64,000 nt of DNA, taken from NCBI GenBank assembly GCA_030407085.1, contig CM059585.1, positions 67,320,501 to 67,384,500 of the forward strand, read 5' to 3'. Made by a program: the position numbers and the translations under genes. The DNA is from Trichopria drosophilae (taxonomy: Eukaryota > Arthropoda > Insecta > Hymenoptera > Diapriidae). Shown one piece after another: positions 22,017-34,038 of this stretch. The notes under the pieces were generated by a model. The model ran no database searches, was not told the DNA's origin, and saw nothing but the letters and a program-made list of their open reading frames with translations. Position 1 is the stretch's first letter, and every line of letters starts with the position of its first letter.

Positions 22017-22765
22017 TGTTACGGATGCTGGCTACGTACATAATAGCACTCGTAACATAGACAATACTTGCCTTTGTAAAATCTACAAGACACACACACA
22101 CACACCGAAGGGCGTGATTCGGCGTCGCACATTGAAGCTCGAAGTAAGACAAACCACAAGATTGCGACTCACACGCGCACACAATTGTACACGTGCCCCG
22201 AATCGCCGAGGTCACGAATAGGTTAAAGAGGTGAGCGATTCGTGGAAGATGACACGTGGCAAACAAGAAGTGCAGGTGTCCATCGCGAAGGAACGATGAT
22301 CTCATCGACATCTACCATATAAAAGGGCAATCGCATTGCCCGAAGGCAGAGTCGCCCCGTGCATGATGGATTAAAGATCTCTGAGTCAGAGTCGTGCCGT
22401 GAAGATCTCGGTGCAGAGTCGCACCGTGTACGCTCAAGCGAAGATCTACGAAAGAGTCGCGCCGCGTACGTTCCAGAGAGGATCTCTGAGGCAGAGTCGC
22501 CCCGCACACCTAACTAAGCACTTAGCTTGGTATATAGTCGCCGGAGTTCAATCGCAAGTGGCGCCGGGTCTCGACGAATTCGATTCAAGACTCGGGAACT
22601 TAGAGACTTCGCGGGACGTTAATCCGCGACTCTCCGCGAATCAACGACTTTATACAAGACTTAGTTCCTACACACCCGTTCGTTCTGATACTGTACGCCC
22701 TACGGTGGGCATTCTTTTCTTAAATAATAAAGTTATTGTTCCTAAGTTCACCGATATTTTTGTCA
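22017..22765 (+). repeat. LTR of an LTR retrotransposon (5' LTR, element truncated)
   Basis: Begins TGTTACGGATGC and ends TTTTTGTCA. It contains a TATA-like catataaaagg near 22316, an AATAAA-like signal near 22725 and about five copies of cagagtcg(c/t)nccg between 22345 and 22505. It is followed at once by TTGGGGTGTCGATCCC, a plausible primer-binding site, after which no gag is found. No matching second LTR is in the window, so the end points are inferred from TG...CA and the PBS. Confidence 0.6.
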
Positions 22766-22767
22766 CT

Positions 22768-22782
22768 TGGGGTGTCGATCCC
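22768..22782 (+). promoter_or_regulatory. putative primer-binding site
   Basis: TGGGGTGTCGATCCC, two nucleotides after the proposed LTR end. Starts with TGG, complementary to a tRNA CCA end; which tRNA is not determined. Confidence 0.45.
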
Positions 22783-22799
22783 TTTTATGCGGAAGATCC

Positions 22800-23735
22800 C
22801 AAATAAACGATTCTCAGCTACCGAGAATCAGTTCTATAACTCCTGACCCTTGAGAGAAATCAATAAAATACGAGAACATAAAAATCGAAACACGGTCTTC
22901 AATGTCTCCAAACAATCGAATTTTGACTGCGAGCGCACTCTTTGATTGGACGCAAAAATATTGCAATGAAAAACATTTTTTAATAATAAACACGTTCATA
23001 ATGAAACGGCTGGAAATTTAAAACATCGATTTAATGAAGCTCAAACAGTACAAGGCACACCGCATGCTTTTATACCAGCAGGAAATACTACCTACACTGT
23101 AATAAAAAAAATATTCTTCTGCTTTGGAATGTGACTATTTTACTAATAAAACAAAACAAAATCCTTGAAGAGTTTGTCAACAGCAAAAAAAAACAATAAG
23201 ACTAAGACGTTAAAGTCTAAAAAGTAATTCTGACCAATTTCTATATTAATCTAAAGTTAACCGTAATCGTTCTTAATTAATTAATCGTTCATAATAATTG
23301 TTAACATTGTTCTTTCTTTTATAATAGAGTTTCAAAAATGCAAAGATACCAAAAAATAACAAGAAAAAATACATAAAATATGATAAATGCAAACAAAAAT
23401 ATAAAATTCGAAAAACACACAAAAAGATGCCCAATTTTGTCTACCTATACGCGGTGAGAACCTGGCAACGTTCATTTATGAACGGCAAAAAGACAATACA
23501 TTTGAAGTATCATAATTCCAAATTTACAATACTATCGTCAGGATGATGACCAACAACCACAAAAACTTCTCATATGACTAATGTCGGATTTACACGATAA
23601 GAAAGATCGATCTTGTCGTCAGACATCCTCCATATTGGATCCGACATCTCTAATTTTGCATTTTGGATATCGAGATCCTACTAAGCGTTTTCCGAAAACC
23701 ACCACAATGATAATCTGACCTTACAATTAAAAGCA
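22800..23735. other. AT-rich, no gene seen
   Basis: Long AT-rich stretch. A single GGATCC-core scrap (catattggatccgacat) lies near 23632. No coding frame of interest. Confidence 0.45.
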
Positions 23736-23739
23736 ATTG

Positions 23740-24240
23740 CCCCGGCTGATAGTGTCAATAGCAGAGGCGCACAGCTTAGTTTGTTCATACTTTTCTCTCG
23801 AATTTGTGGCTCTCCCACTTTGATATTTACACAATTTATTGGAAAAAGTCTCAGCTTTCTAATGAAAATAAAAAAAATATTAAAAATAACCAAATGAGTC
23901 AAAGTTAGAAAATAAGGTTTAATTTTGAATAAAAAAAATGTTAATTTTCTTTTTTTTCATTATAGCCATTAAAAAGTACATAAAAATCCTTTAAAATTCA
24001 CTACTTATGAATTAAAATCCATAAAACATTATCACAGTTACATGGATTTGAAAATTACAGTTTCGCCTAAAATGTTCAAACTTTAACCCCCACTACTTTC
24101 TACAAATTAATTGGAAACAAGTTAATATTTTAGGGTTTTGTTACTTTAATATAGGACAACAATTTAACGAAGTATCAAGTCAATCCTACACCTTTCATTT
24201 TTGAACTGGGACGATTGAGGAATAATGCCCCATGACCGAT
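23740..24240 (-). repeat. interspersed repeat copy B (uninterrupted)
   Basis: Reverse-strand copy of the repeat whose plus-strand copy lies in pieces at 16890-20000. It runs through both insertion points without interruption and so serves as an empty-site reference. It ends against the foldback element at 24262. Confidence 0.82.
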
Positions 24241-24261
24241 TCCATTCAAAATCGGGCAGGG

Positions 24262-25871
24262 GTACTATGTTGACTTCTCAAAAATTATTTTCCATGAAAT
24301 ATGTTGTTCTTTAGGGCAAATAAGGTGACCCGTATTTTTTTTTTTCACGGAAAAAATTTTTGAGCAATTTAAAATTCACGCGTAAATCTGAAATTCCAAA
24401 AAATATGGAATAACATTTTTTTAAAATGCTATATTTTTCTACGGTTATTAATATTTTACTATTATTGCTCGTTCATATGGTAGTGTTATTGGTACTTTAT
24501 CGATATCCAATAATAATATTGACAAAAATTGAAAAAAAAAACAAAATGGAGGCCATTTTTCGAAAAAAATTAAAAGTTAATTTTCTCAAAAACATCAATT
24601 TTTTTTTTCTTCAATTTTTTTTTTTATAGATTACTAGTAATATTAGTCACATAGGCGCTAAACGAAGCTACTTGCCTGTAGAATTTTTTTTACTGTTTTT
24701 CAATTTGAAGTACAAGTTTCGTCGAGGTGGGACATATTTTATTTTATCTAAATCATTTAACAAAGGGAAATATGTCGAAAACCTAACATTCAATGACCTG
24801 ATATTTTAAAAACCTGACACTCAAAAAACGGACATTTAAAAAAACGACAATTTAAAAAACAAGCAATTTCTCGATTTTCGATGCATCGATTTATTAGTTT
24901 TTTTTTAAGTTGTCGAGATTTTAAAGAGTCCGATTTTTGCATGTCGGGTTTTTCATGTGTCGGATTTTTGGCATATTTAATAAATTTTTACAATATTTTT
25001 GTCTCAAATATGTTCTTGATATGATATTTTTCAATTCACTAGTAACGTTCTAATTTCGAATTTGACGCAATTCATGGCATGCGATTGTTTTATGTAGTTA
25101 ATTTGGCGGCCACAAGGGGCCAATGCGACTGCAACTCGGCAAATGCAAAAACCGGACTCTTCAAAAACTGGACACTTAAAAAAACTCGACAATTTGTAAA
25201 AAAAAAACTAAAAAAACGATGCGTCGAAAGTCGAGAAATTGGTCGTTTTTTAAATTATCGGTTTTTTTAAATGTCGGGTTTTTGAGTGTCAGGTTTTTAA
25301 AATATCAGGTCATTGAATGTTAGGTTTTCGACATATTTCCCTTTGTTAAATGATTTAGATAAAATAAAATATGTCCCACCTCGACGAAACTTGTACTTCA
25401 AATTGAAAAACAGTACAAAAATTCTACAGGCAAGTAGCTTCGTTTAGCGCCTATGTGACTACTCAGATTTTGTGACTAATATTACCAGTAATCTATAAAA
25501 AAAAATTGAAGAAAAAAAAACTGATGTTTTTGAGAAAATTAATTTTTAATTTTTTTCGAAAAATGGCCGCCATTTTGTTTTTTTTTTTCATTTTTGTCAA
25601 TTTTATTATTGGATATCGATAAAGTGCCAATAACACTACCATATGAACGAGCAATAATAGTAAAATATTAATAACCGTAGAAAATATAGCATTTTAAAAA
25701 AATTTTATTCCATATTTTTTGGAATTTGCAGATTTACGAGTAAATTTTAAATTGCTCAGAACTTACAAAAAAAAATTTTTCCGTGAAACAAAAAAATACG
25801 GGTCACCTTATTTGTCCTAAAGAACAACATATTTCATGGAAAATAATTTTTGAGAACTCAACATAGTTGAC
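24262..25871. mobile_element. 1.6-kb foldback (palindromic) element
   Basis: Two arms of roughly 700 bp, inverted and highly similar, meet near 25000-25100 with a short spacer. The arm ends read actatgttgacttctcaa (left) and its complement near 25852-25869 (right). Inner landmarks present in both arms include atttcatggaaaataat, tattaataaccgtagaaaa, gcgcctatgtgac and cctcgacgaaactt in opposite orientations. No protein is encoded. Near the arm tips of the spacer are repeated gtcgggtttttnatgtc blocks. I could not fix a target duplication: the left flank is another repeat, the right flank is BEL integrase sequence. Confidence 0.85.
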
Positions 25872-27162
25872 TCTTCAGCGGTGAGTACGGACACAACTCG
25901 AACCATGTTGTCGTTGCCTGGATGGACCTCGATGACTCGGTCATGTTTCCACTTTGCTGGATACCTTGTCCTCCTTGTTGAGGACCATGGTGTTGAAGTT
26001 GAGGATAAGGTTCCCTCCATTTGCTACGAAGTTGCAACTCGGAAAGATATTCTTTACTCCTCCTTTCCCACCAATGTTGCTTTAGCTGTTGCACCCTCTG
26101 CCAGCTGGACAACGTAGACTCCTTTAGTAGTAGATGCATTAAACAAGGATCCGGAACTGCATTTAATGTGCGACCTATTAAGAAGTGAGTAGGAGTGAGA
26201 AGCAGCAAATCGTTGGGATCGGTCGATAAAGGAGTCAAAGGGCGTGAATTCAAGATAGCCTCGAGCTGCACCAAGAGTGTATAAAATTGCTCGCAAGTTA
26301 GATGTGCATTCGATGCTACGCGTTTGAGATGGTGTTTCACAGGGTTTACTCCGGCTTCCCAAATTCCGTCAAAGTGCGGTGAGTAAGCCGGAATGAAATG
26401 CAATCAATACCAAGTTTTGCGATCGATATGCCAAGTGATTCACATTCGAGTGATAAGAATTCGCCCAAATCCTTCAACTCATTATAACCCCCGATAAAAC
26501 TTGTACCGTTGTCAGACCAAATACAACTCGGTTTACCCCGTCTCGAAACAAATCTGCGCAATGCCGCTATAAATGACTCTTTCGTAAGATCCGACACAAT
26601 TTCAACATGTAGTGCCTTCGTCGAGAAACAAACGAACAAACTGACCCAACATTTTACTAATTTACATCCGCGACCCGACTTATTTTTTATCAAAAAAAGG
26701 CCCCGCATAATAAACACCTGCCGTCGCAATTGGCAAGGTCGGAGAGACTCTTGATTTTGGGAGATTACCCATTAAAAATTTCACTACATTTGGGCTTGCT
26801 CTCGAACACGTCACACATCCTCTAACAATTGCTTTGACCAGATTTCTTCTTCCTAAAGGCCAAAACCTTTCTCGTACTGCTGCGAGTAACAACTGAGGAC
26901 CAGCATACATGAGCTTAACACGTTCATGCCTCACAATAAGTTTTGCTAAACGACGTTTACTATCTAAAACGATAGGGTGTTTTTTATCCAACGAGTAATC
27001 GGAGTTCCCAAGTCTACCACGCTCTCTTAATATAAAGTGTTCATCAAGAAATGCATTACGGTTCTTTACCCTATCTTTTACTCCAGAGCTTAATGCTCGT
27101 ATTTCTTCCGAAAAACTATCAATTTGACAAGTCCTTATAACGCACATAAATGCCATCTCCAT
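25872..27162 (-). pseudogene. BEL/Pao integrase
   Basis: HHCC region with VRHERVKLMYAGPQLLLAAV and CVTCSRASP (about 27000-26800), then the core: CFSTKALHVEIVSDLTKESF, RRGKPSCIWSDNGTSFIGGY (second Asp) and PHFDGIWEAGVNPVKHHLKR (Glu), then PTHFLIGR and an HPGNDNMVRVVSV end (about 25890). Three frames are needed, so frameshifts are present. The C-terminal tail beyond about 25870 is replaced by the foldback element. Confidence 0.88.
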
Positions 27163-28880
27163 TTAATTCGCAGTTAAGGCACCTGTCTTACACTCTGATT
27201 TAATGTGCTTGAGGTTGTATACAAAACGATTCACGTATGATACGCAATTAATTATGCTATTTAAGGTTGAAAATCTATCAATTATACGAGAGAACTCCGA
27301 CTCCTTTAATACGCTTACATGGAGGTTAGTTACTCTATCAAAATACGTTTCCGTGATCGAACTGTTTACGGGCATTTTAGGCCACTCAGACTCGCAGCAT
27401 TTCAAAAATTCGGGACCCTCCCAGCATATGCGCTCAGATAATAACGCTTTCGGTCGAAGACCCCCGATATACAATCCACGGGATTCAACTTCGTTGGCAC
27501 ATATCGCCACTCATTTTCTCCGGTACACTCTTGTATTTGAGAAACTCGATTTGATATAAAAACCGGTAATGTGCGTGGTTGTGTTTTTAGCCACGATAAG
27601 ACTATAGTCGAATCACTCCAAAACGTTACGCAGTCTATCGATGAGTCTAAAGCAACCAATACCCTACGAATTAATTTAGAGAACAATAGGGCAGTACAAA
27701 GCTCAAGTCTCGGGATTGTTTGTGTCTTTAAGGGGGCTACCTTTGATCTGGAACATAATAGCGATACCTTGACCTCTCCGGATTTCGATTATGACCTAAT
27801 ATAGACACACGCACCACGGATGCAAAACCGTGCATCTCAATACGAACCGCCGATGCGCACATCACATGACGACATATTTGCATGTGATTGACTGAAGGTA
27901 ATTCTCTTTTAAAATCAAGCCACTGAGAGAACAATTCCATGGATAGCGATTCGTCCCACGAAACCTTTTCCTTCCACAACGTTTGCATAAGGATCTTTGC
28001 CTTCACAATTACTGGACCTAATAATCATAGAGGGTCAAAGATTTACGCTATTTCCGATAATATGTGTCTCTTAGTCACGCGTATGGTCTCTTAATGTCGA
28101 ACTGCATAGGTTAGAGTATCGGTAGACGCTTGCCAAAAAAGACCGAGAATTTTCCTTTGACCTTTATCACAAAACTCAACATTATTACTTTTATCATTTG
28201 AGAAATGCATATGATAAATGCAGAAAAGACGCGACCTTCGTACCGTAAGTAAGCGTGTTTAATTCAAATACTTGGATCGGTTCGTCCGGGTTAGCGCGCC
28301 ACAAAATTCTTTGAAGGCATCTTTGAGAAGGTTCAATTAACACCTGCCTATACATTTTTTCTGCGTCAGCCAAAACAACAAATGAATGCTTTCGAAACCG
28401 AATTAATATGTCGAAAAGCTCATCTTGCATTTGCGATCCAACCATTTGAATATCATTAATAGATTTGCCGCTACTTGTCTTCGCGGAACCGACGAAAACG
28501 ACCCTAATTTTAGTTGTGGTGCCTTCCTCTTTTATTACGCAATGATGCGGCAAATAATATTATAATTCTAAACTAGTGTCGTCATAAACTCTAGACATAT
28601 GTCTTAACCTCTCGTATTATTCCAAAAACTCAACGTAGTCATCTTTTAGCTTCGGGAATTTTTTAAAACGTTTTTCTAAATTCAACAATCTTCGCTCGGC
28701 CATATGTCTAGAATCACCTAAAGTAGCTGGATCACCTTTGAATGGAAAATTCACTATAAATCTACCATCAAGATCTCGTTTGACAGTTTTCACAAAATGT
28801 TCCTCAAAGGCCCTTTCCTCATCGGACAATAAGCGGGAATGTTCTACTTCCTCTAGAACCAAAAACTACTGCAAACAACG
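27163..28880 (-). pseudogene. BEL/Pao reverse transcriptase and RNase H, catalytic box missing
   Basis: RT N-terminal part at 28617-28862 (FEEHFVKTVKRDLDGRFIV), palm at 28194-28553 (TTTKIRVVFVGSAKTSSGKS, FVVLADAEKMYRQVLIEPSQ). Right after LTYGTKVASF..HLSYAFL the sequence jumps to GQRKILGLFWQ (about 28150). The segment that should hold FYVDD is absent, an internal deletion. RNase H follows: FWSDSTIVLSWLKTQPRTLP and WRYVPTKLNPVDCISG (27402-27686). Several stops. Confidence 0.85.
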
Positions 28881-28890
28881 ATCTAAACTA

Positions 28891-29607
28891 TTACTTCGAG
28901 CTAGGTTGCGTTGGACGAATTAACGTTCCGGAATATCCAACGGACCGCCCACAACCCAACCCAGTTTGGTCTTCTTCAAGACCTGCTTCATTCAATCTAA
29001 TTTGCCCAATGCAAAGTAAATTCCAAAACCAGTCGGCGCCAATCAACATGTCCACATTACCAGGAATATGAAATGTTAGATTGGCCAACGTAATATGGGA
29101 AGGAATGCGCAACTCACTCATATCGATGAACCAGTTTGGCATCGAATCCGTAATCTTTGAAACGATCAAACAAGAAATTTTACAATTGAAACTGTTATGC
29201 TGAGCAGAAATATCAATTTCACACTTGAAATTCGCGTTAGATAAGGACTAATTGACACCAGCTACCGTGACCTTAGCCGGCAGTTTCCTTAATTTTAATA
29301 AATTTCAAAGTCTTTCTATAATGAAGCTTGTCTGTGAACAAGAATCTAAAATTACACGAATATTTTGTATGCCATTTTTGGGAGACGCAGTTGTTACCAA
29401 TGCTGTAGGAAGTAGAACATTCGATAAACCTTCCCTACTATTACTAGTACATAGTGCTACTGAAGGTTGAGCGTTCGGCCCTTGAACCTTGTCAAAATCC
29501 AAGAGAGTGTTGTGTCTACCATGGCACTTTAAACACGACCCCTTTGTGCATTCAGAGACAAAATTACCCGCTTTTAAACAATTCAAACAGTTTCTCCGCT
29601 TTTTCAT
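28891..29607 (-). pseudogene. BEL/Pao Gag zinc knuckles and protease
   Basis: The frame at 29305-29607 has two Cys/His clusters (CLNCLKAGNFVSECTKGSC and CLKCHGRH) and then VILDSCSQTSFIIERL, the protease active-site region with Asp-Ser-Cys in place of the usual Asp-Ser-Gly. The next frame (28891-29169) has VDMLIGADWFWNLL, the conserved end of the BEL protease domain. A frameshift or stop separates them. Confidence 0.82.
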
Positions 29608-30743
29608 TTGCTCGGCTTGTTCTTACGGATTAAAAAATTTTGAAGAACTTGGGGCAGTTTTGAATACAGTGATCGGCTTGACAAAATACACAATTTCCTT
29701 ACTTGCAGCTAAACACGTTTTCGCTTTTATTGGATATGTGCTAGAAGAATCGTTAGATTTAATTTCCGTCAAATTATTTTCACTTTTTGAAGCATTGCTT
29801 TTATTTCCGAATGAACTAGTGAATTTAACGGTTCGTAAAAACTCCGACTGCGACGATAAAAAATCAATAAAAGTTTGCAAAGATGGGTTTTCAATATTGA
29901 CCTTTTCCTTTTCCCATGCTCTGCTGTGACCGGGTCTAATTTTGCTGATATTACAAATATTAATAATGCGCATTGCTGATTTGTTTTATTTTGCAATGCA
30001 TCGAGTGCTCCAATATGTTTCGTCAAATTATCCAATAAATTTTGTATCTCACTAGCAGATTCCTTTTGTATCATTTTTATTACGAAAATAGATTTTGTAT
30101 GATTATGCAGTAAGTCTATTGTTATCAACCCTACACATAGTGTTTTCCACGCGCTTTCAAAGTTCGAGACCGAAAATTCCCAAGACTTTATGCTTTTCCC
30201 GGCATGGTCTCTAAGAGTAACTTTCAAATAGTGAAACTTCTGAATACTAGTTATTCGCGGGTGTTTATTAATCATTGAATCAAAAGTCTCTTTAAACTCA
30301 AGCAACCTAAATCTCCATTAAATTTGGGAACTTCAATTATCGGCAATTTAACTCCAATATCGATGTGCGTAATCTGTTGGTCAATCTGATCGCTTTTGTC
30401 GTTTTGTACGTTAAGAACCGATCGATTCGATGAACTCGCGGGTGGCATTACCAATTTTCTGCGAGACAATCATTTTTGCGCGAATGCTAGTGTTGCATAA
30501 TAATCATTTTCAAATATTTCACGAGCCTTAGCCGTTTCTAATTCGTCATCGGTTGACATATCGATCGCTTCTTGTATTACATCAAATTCCGAAATAATCT
30601 CCTTTGCGCGTTCTAGTCGCTGCTCGATCTCAAACGCGATCTCGTCACTTAATTTTTCATTTTCAGAAACATTTGTCTTTTCGATATTGCTTAACCCATT
30701 AAGTCCCAGAAGGACGAATATTTTTTGAACATTTCAGCTGTAA

Positions 30744-31455
30744 GTTAACATTTCAGCAGTAACGGAGTTACTTCCCGTTGCCGGATTAGCTCCGGTATGC
30801 CAAGGTTCCTAATTGTCGGGAAGCGACTATCGACTGAGAAGGGAGAGTTGAATGAATGACACGTGGTTAATAATTGACAAAATATGTATTTATTGAAAAT
30901 AAACTCTTAGTAACTACAATTACATAAAGCGCATTTAATAGCTACTGAGAAAAACACCTACGACGGTCGCGGAGGGGGGTAATAAGCTTAGCCTACGGAA
31001 ACGTAAAAGAAACGCTACTTAGTTCGCGGGATCGCGGGTACAGGGCCTCCCTGCGGTGAAGACGAGGTGTCCTCGCCGGAGGGAAACAAGGTTAGGAGCT
31101 TAAATCTATCGATAAAGTAACAAAAAGAGCCGGCAATACAAAAAAGCGTGGGATCGCGGGTGCAGAGCCTCCCTGCGTTGGAGTCGAGGTGTCCTCGCCG
31201 GAAGGAAACAATGTTAGGAGCTTACAACTAGCGGCGTGGTAAAACAGTCATGCAATATATACGGCTTCGCGGTCCGGAGACTAAGGGGACCTCAGTCTGA
31301 AAGCTGATCGTCTGGAGACCAAACGAGCAACTGCTCTCTTGGACGGGCTCGCACTCTCTTTTGTAGGCGTCCCCTACTGCGGCGATCGGACCCCACTACG
31401 CGCTGTGCGCGCGCAGCGCGGAGGGGCAACGTAGCGGTACGGCGTCAACGGATGG
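30744..31455. repeat. extra segment within the piggyBac-like element, with a 118-bp duplication
   Basis: Found only in the left half of the host element, so probably a secondary insertion such as a solo LTR, but I found no clear TG...CA ends or target duplication. It contains a duplicated block starting gggatcgcgggt at about 31031 and 31149 (118-bp period; shared gaggtgtcctcgccgga and ttaggagctta). Confidence 0.5.
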
Positions 31456-31599
31456 CGTTAGCCAATATGGCGGCTTGAAGCCGAAAATTTAATGACATTT
31501 TCGATTTTGCGATGTTTAATGAGCTAAATTGATAAATTCTTACTGAAAATGTGTTTATTAAAAGTTATTTGTATCCCTAATCACTAATCTCATGTCCAA

Positions 31600-32480
31600 T
31601 TTGCGAAATTCAAAATGGCGGATCCAATATGGCGGACAAAAATTTTCGAAACGTTTCGATTTTTTATGAAAATTTTTTTTGAAAACCGATTTTTTCTGAA
31701 AATCGGTATACCAATTTTAAAAAATGTAACGTCAGGACAAAAAGATTCTGCACAAATTGCGAACTTTATTTTCGTGTGCCTTGTTATGACCGTTTCCATG
31801 ACGAAATGTGAAAAAGTTATTTTATGATTTACTATCGATTTCAAATTTAGAAATAAAAATTAAAAACAAGAAAAACAGTAAATAAAAATGAGGAAAACAA
31901 AAAAAAAATCAATAAAACTGAAAAAAAAATTAATAAAAACGAATAAGAACAAAAGAGGGGAAAACAAAAAAAAAATATAAAAATAAAAATGAAAAAAGTA
32001 AAAAAAGCCAAGTGGTGGGAGTCGGGCAACGGACAAATCTTTTGACGGCTAACGAACGTAAATTGTGACTATTTAGTAACTTTACAAATATACGAGCATC
32101 ACGAGCATCATGATAAACTGCCATTAAAATTCTGTAATATCAGTTTCATCGTCGACAACACAAAAAATCAATGAATGCAGACTTTTATAAAAATGGGGAC
32201 ATTTTCGTCCGCCATATTGCATCCGCCATTTTGAATGTCGTAAATTTGGCATCAGATTCGTATCAGCGACCCTACAAACCCTGGTATACCGACTTTCCTA
32301 AAAATCGAAACGTTTCAAAAATTTTCATCCGCCATATTGGATCCGCCATTTTGAATTTCGTAAATTTGACATCAGATTCGTGCTTAGCCATCGTACAAAC
32401 CCCGATATACCGATCTTTATAAAAATCGAAACGTTTCAAAAATGTTCGTCCGCCATATTGGATCCGCCATTGAATTTCGC
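31600..32480. repeat. GGATCC-core repeat units inside the piggyBac-like element
   Basis: Cores cgtccgccatattggatcc or similar near 32207, 32327 and 32449 (about 120-bp period) and one inverted core at 31612-31640. Between the cores the text is like gaaacgtttcaaaaattttc. This ties the dispersed GGATCC-core repeat to a TTAA-type element. Confidence 0.8.
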
Positions 32481-33229
32481 AAATTGGACATGAGATTAGT
32501 GATTAGGGACACAAATAAATTTTAATAAACGCATTTTCGGAAAGAATTTATCAATTTAGGTCGTTAAACATCGCAAAATCAAAAATGTCATTAAATTTTC
32601 GGCCATATTGAGTAACACCATTTTGAAATTTTATTTTGGCGCTCGTACATTTTGAAGTTTAGGTTCCGAGGCCGAGAGATTTTTACATTACAGTGACCTC
32701 CTCACCCAATTTCGGCGCGAAATTGTTGATCGAAAAAAAAATTACCTTGAAAAAATCCGACTTTTTGTTAAATAATCGATTGTAACTTTTTTGGATCGTA
32801 TTTTTTTTAAATTTTAAGGTCAGAATCGGAAAGTACGATCAATTTTACGTTAGAAATGATAAGTCCAACATTTTTTCAACGTTGATAACCCTTCACAACT
32901 TACAGCTGAAATGTTCAAAAAATATTTGTCCTTCTGGGACTTAATGGGTTAAATAATTTTTAAAAAGCGTATTTTTTGTTTTCAAACTTCCGGGTTTTCT
33001 AATAAGCTTACTAAAATCTTCCATCTCGACACAAATCAAGGCAAAAAATAAATTCAATTAAAATAAAAAACAATAGGGAAAGTAATACAAGGATTGCTCA
33101 TTTAACTTAATAAATGCTCTTGTTGAAGGTCACGACGACTCGAGGACGATAAATATTCGAACTCCAAAATCGATGTCAACGTGGATATAGGTCGATAATC
33201 CGTAGACTGAATATGTTTTTGGCTGATGA

Positions 33230-33545
33230 CGTCACTATATCCAAGATGACGGACGCACACTGTCCGGCGACGAAAATTAAAGATGGCGACTACACGATGT
33301 CCAGCAATAAAATTAAATTTGTCGGGCAGACCATGTCCTGCACCGAGAATCAAAGTTGGCGGACACGCAATATCCAGCAATAAAAATTAAAGTTGTCGGG
33401 CAGACCCTGTTCTACACTGAAAATCAAAGTTGGCAAACACGATGTCTGATGATGAATATCAAAGATGACGGACACTCATTCTCCGACGCCGAAAATTTAA
33501 AGATGCCGGGAGCACGTTTTCCGGCAATGAAAAATTATCGTTGGA
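33230..33545. repeat. 36-bp minisatellite in the BEL leader
   Basis: About eight degenerate units of 35-38 bp, each with a core like aaaatcaaagttggcggaca followed by c-rich 'tgtccagcaat' text, between the gag ATG and the PBS. Units differ by substitutions, so this is an old tandem array carried by the retroelement. Non-coding. Confidence 0.75.
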
Positions 33546-34013
33546 TTGGAATTAGTTTTTCAAAATTGAGAATCCTGTTACTCGATCAATTCTCGACTTC
33601 AAATAAGAATGATCGTCGTCAAATCACTTATTTTTCAATTTTAACTGGCACCTCTTTGCCGTTGTCAGAAATGATGGATTCTTATTAATACATTTTTCAC
33701 ACGCGTCTCACGAAACAAAATAAATCCAATTTCGATTTGAAAAATTTGAATAAAAAATGGCCTCAGCAAATAAATGTCCTTTTTCCAGCACCAGCCAATA
33801 TCGAAACTATATTTTCAGCTTCGAGCGAAATATATGTACGGAGCGTGGTCTCTTCTGATTGACCGCGTTTCGAACTTGCGGTTGTAAATCGCGATTCGAA
33901 AACACGTGAACACACAAACTTGAATTTCACGGTAAAACAAATAGTTGAATTATTACTCCGCGCACAAAAAACAAATTAACAGAGGACCAGTTCCAATGGA
34001 ACAAAAACTTGAA

Positions 34014-34031
34014 TCCGGCTCGAATTGACCA
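34014..34031 (-). promoter_or_regulatory. BEL primer-binding site (tRNA-Tyr-like)
   Basis: Just inside the LTR (7 nt after it) the minus strand reads TGGTCAATTCGAGCCGGA. Its complement resembles the 3' end of an insect tyrosine tRNA (TCCGGCTCGAA...CCA) with two extra or changed bases. Primer identity is an inference. Confidence 0.45.
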
Positions 34032-34038
34032 AAATGTT

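Larger units (their letters stand above)
30695..32948. mobile_element. piggyBac-like non-autonomous element (TTAA duplication)
   Basis: Terminal inverted repeats CCCATTAAGTCCCAGAAGG at both ends, directly flanked by TTAA (30691-30694 and 32949-32952). The CCC start and TTAA duplication are hallmarks of piggyBac superfamily elements. The first ~50 bp and an inner segment (31455-31660 versus 32430-32615) are inverted, so the whole is partly foldback. It has no transposase. The left half holds an extra ~710-bp segment (about 30744-31455) without a counterpart on the right. The right half contains three tandem GGATCC-core units. It sits in BEL gag. Confidence 0.9.
29620..33024 (-). pseudogene. 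BEL/Pao gag, split by a TTAA insertion
   Basis: Gag starts at an ATG at 33022-33024 and reads to the TTAA at 32949-32952, where a 2.25-kb element (30695-32948) intervenes. Coding resumes at the second TTAA (30691-30694) in the same frame, with an acidic helical region up to about 30470. After one stop come 30272-30469, 29769-30305 and 29623-29973, the last two in overlapping frames (LEFKETFDSMINKHPRI, NNLLDNLTKHIGAL-type helices). The capsid-like 'FHYLKV' and 'W' helices are visible. Besides the insertion there are several frameshifts. Confidence 0.82.
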
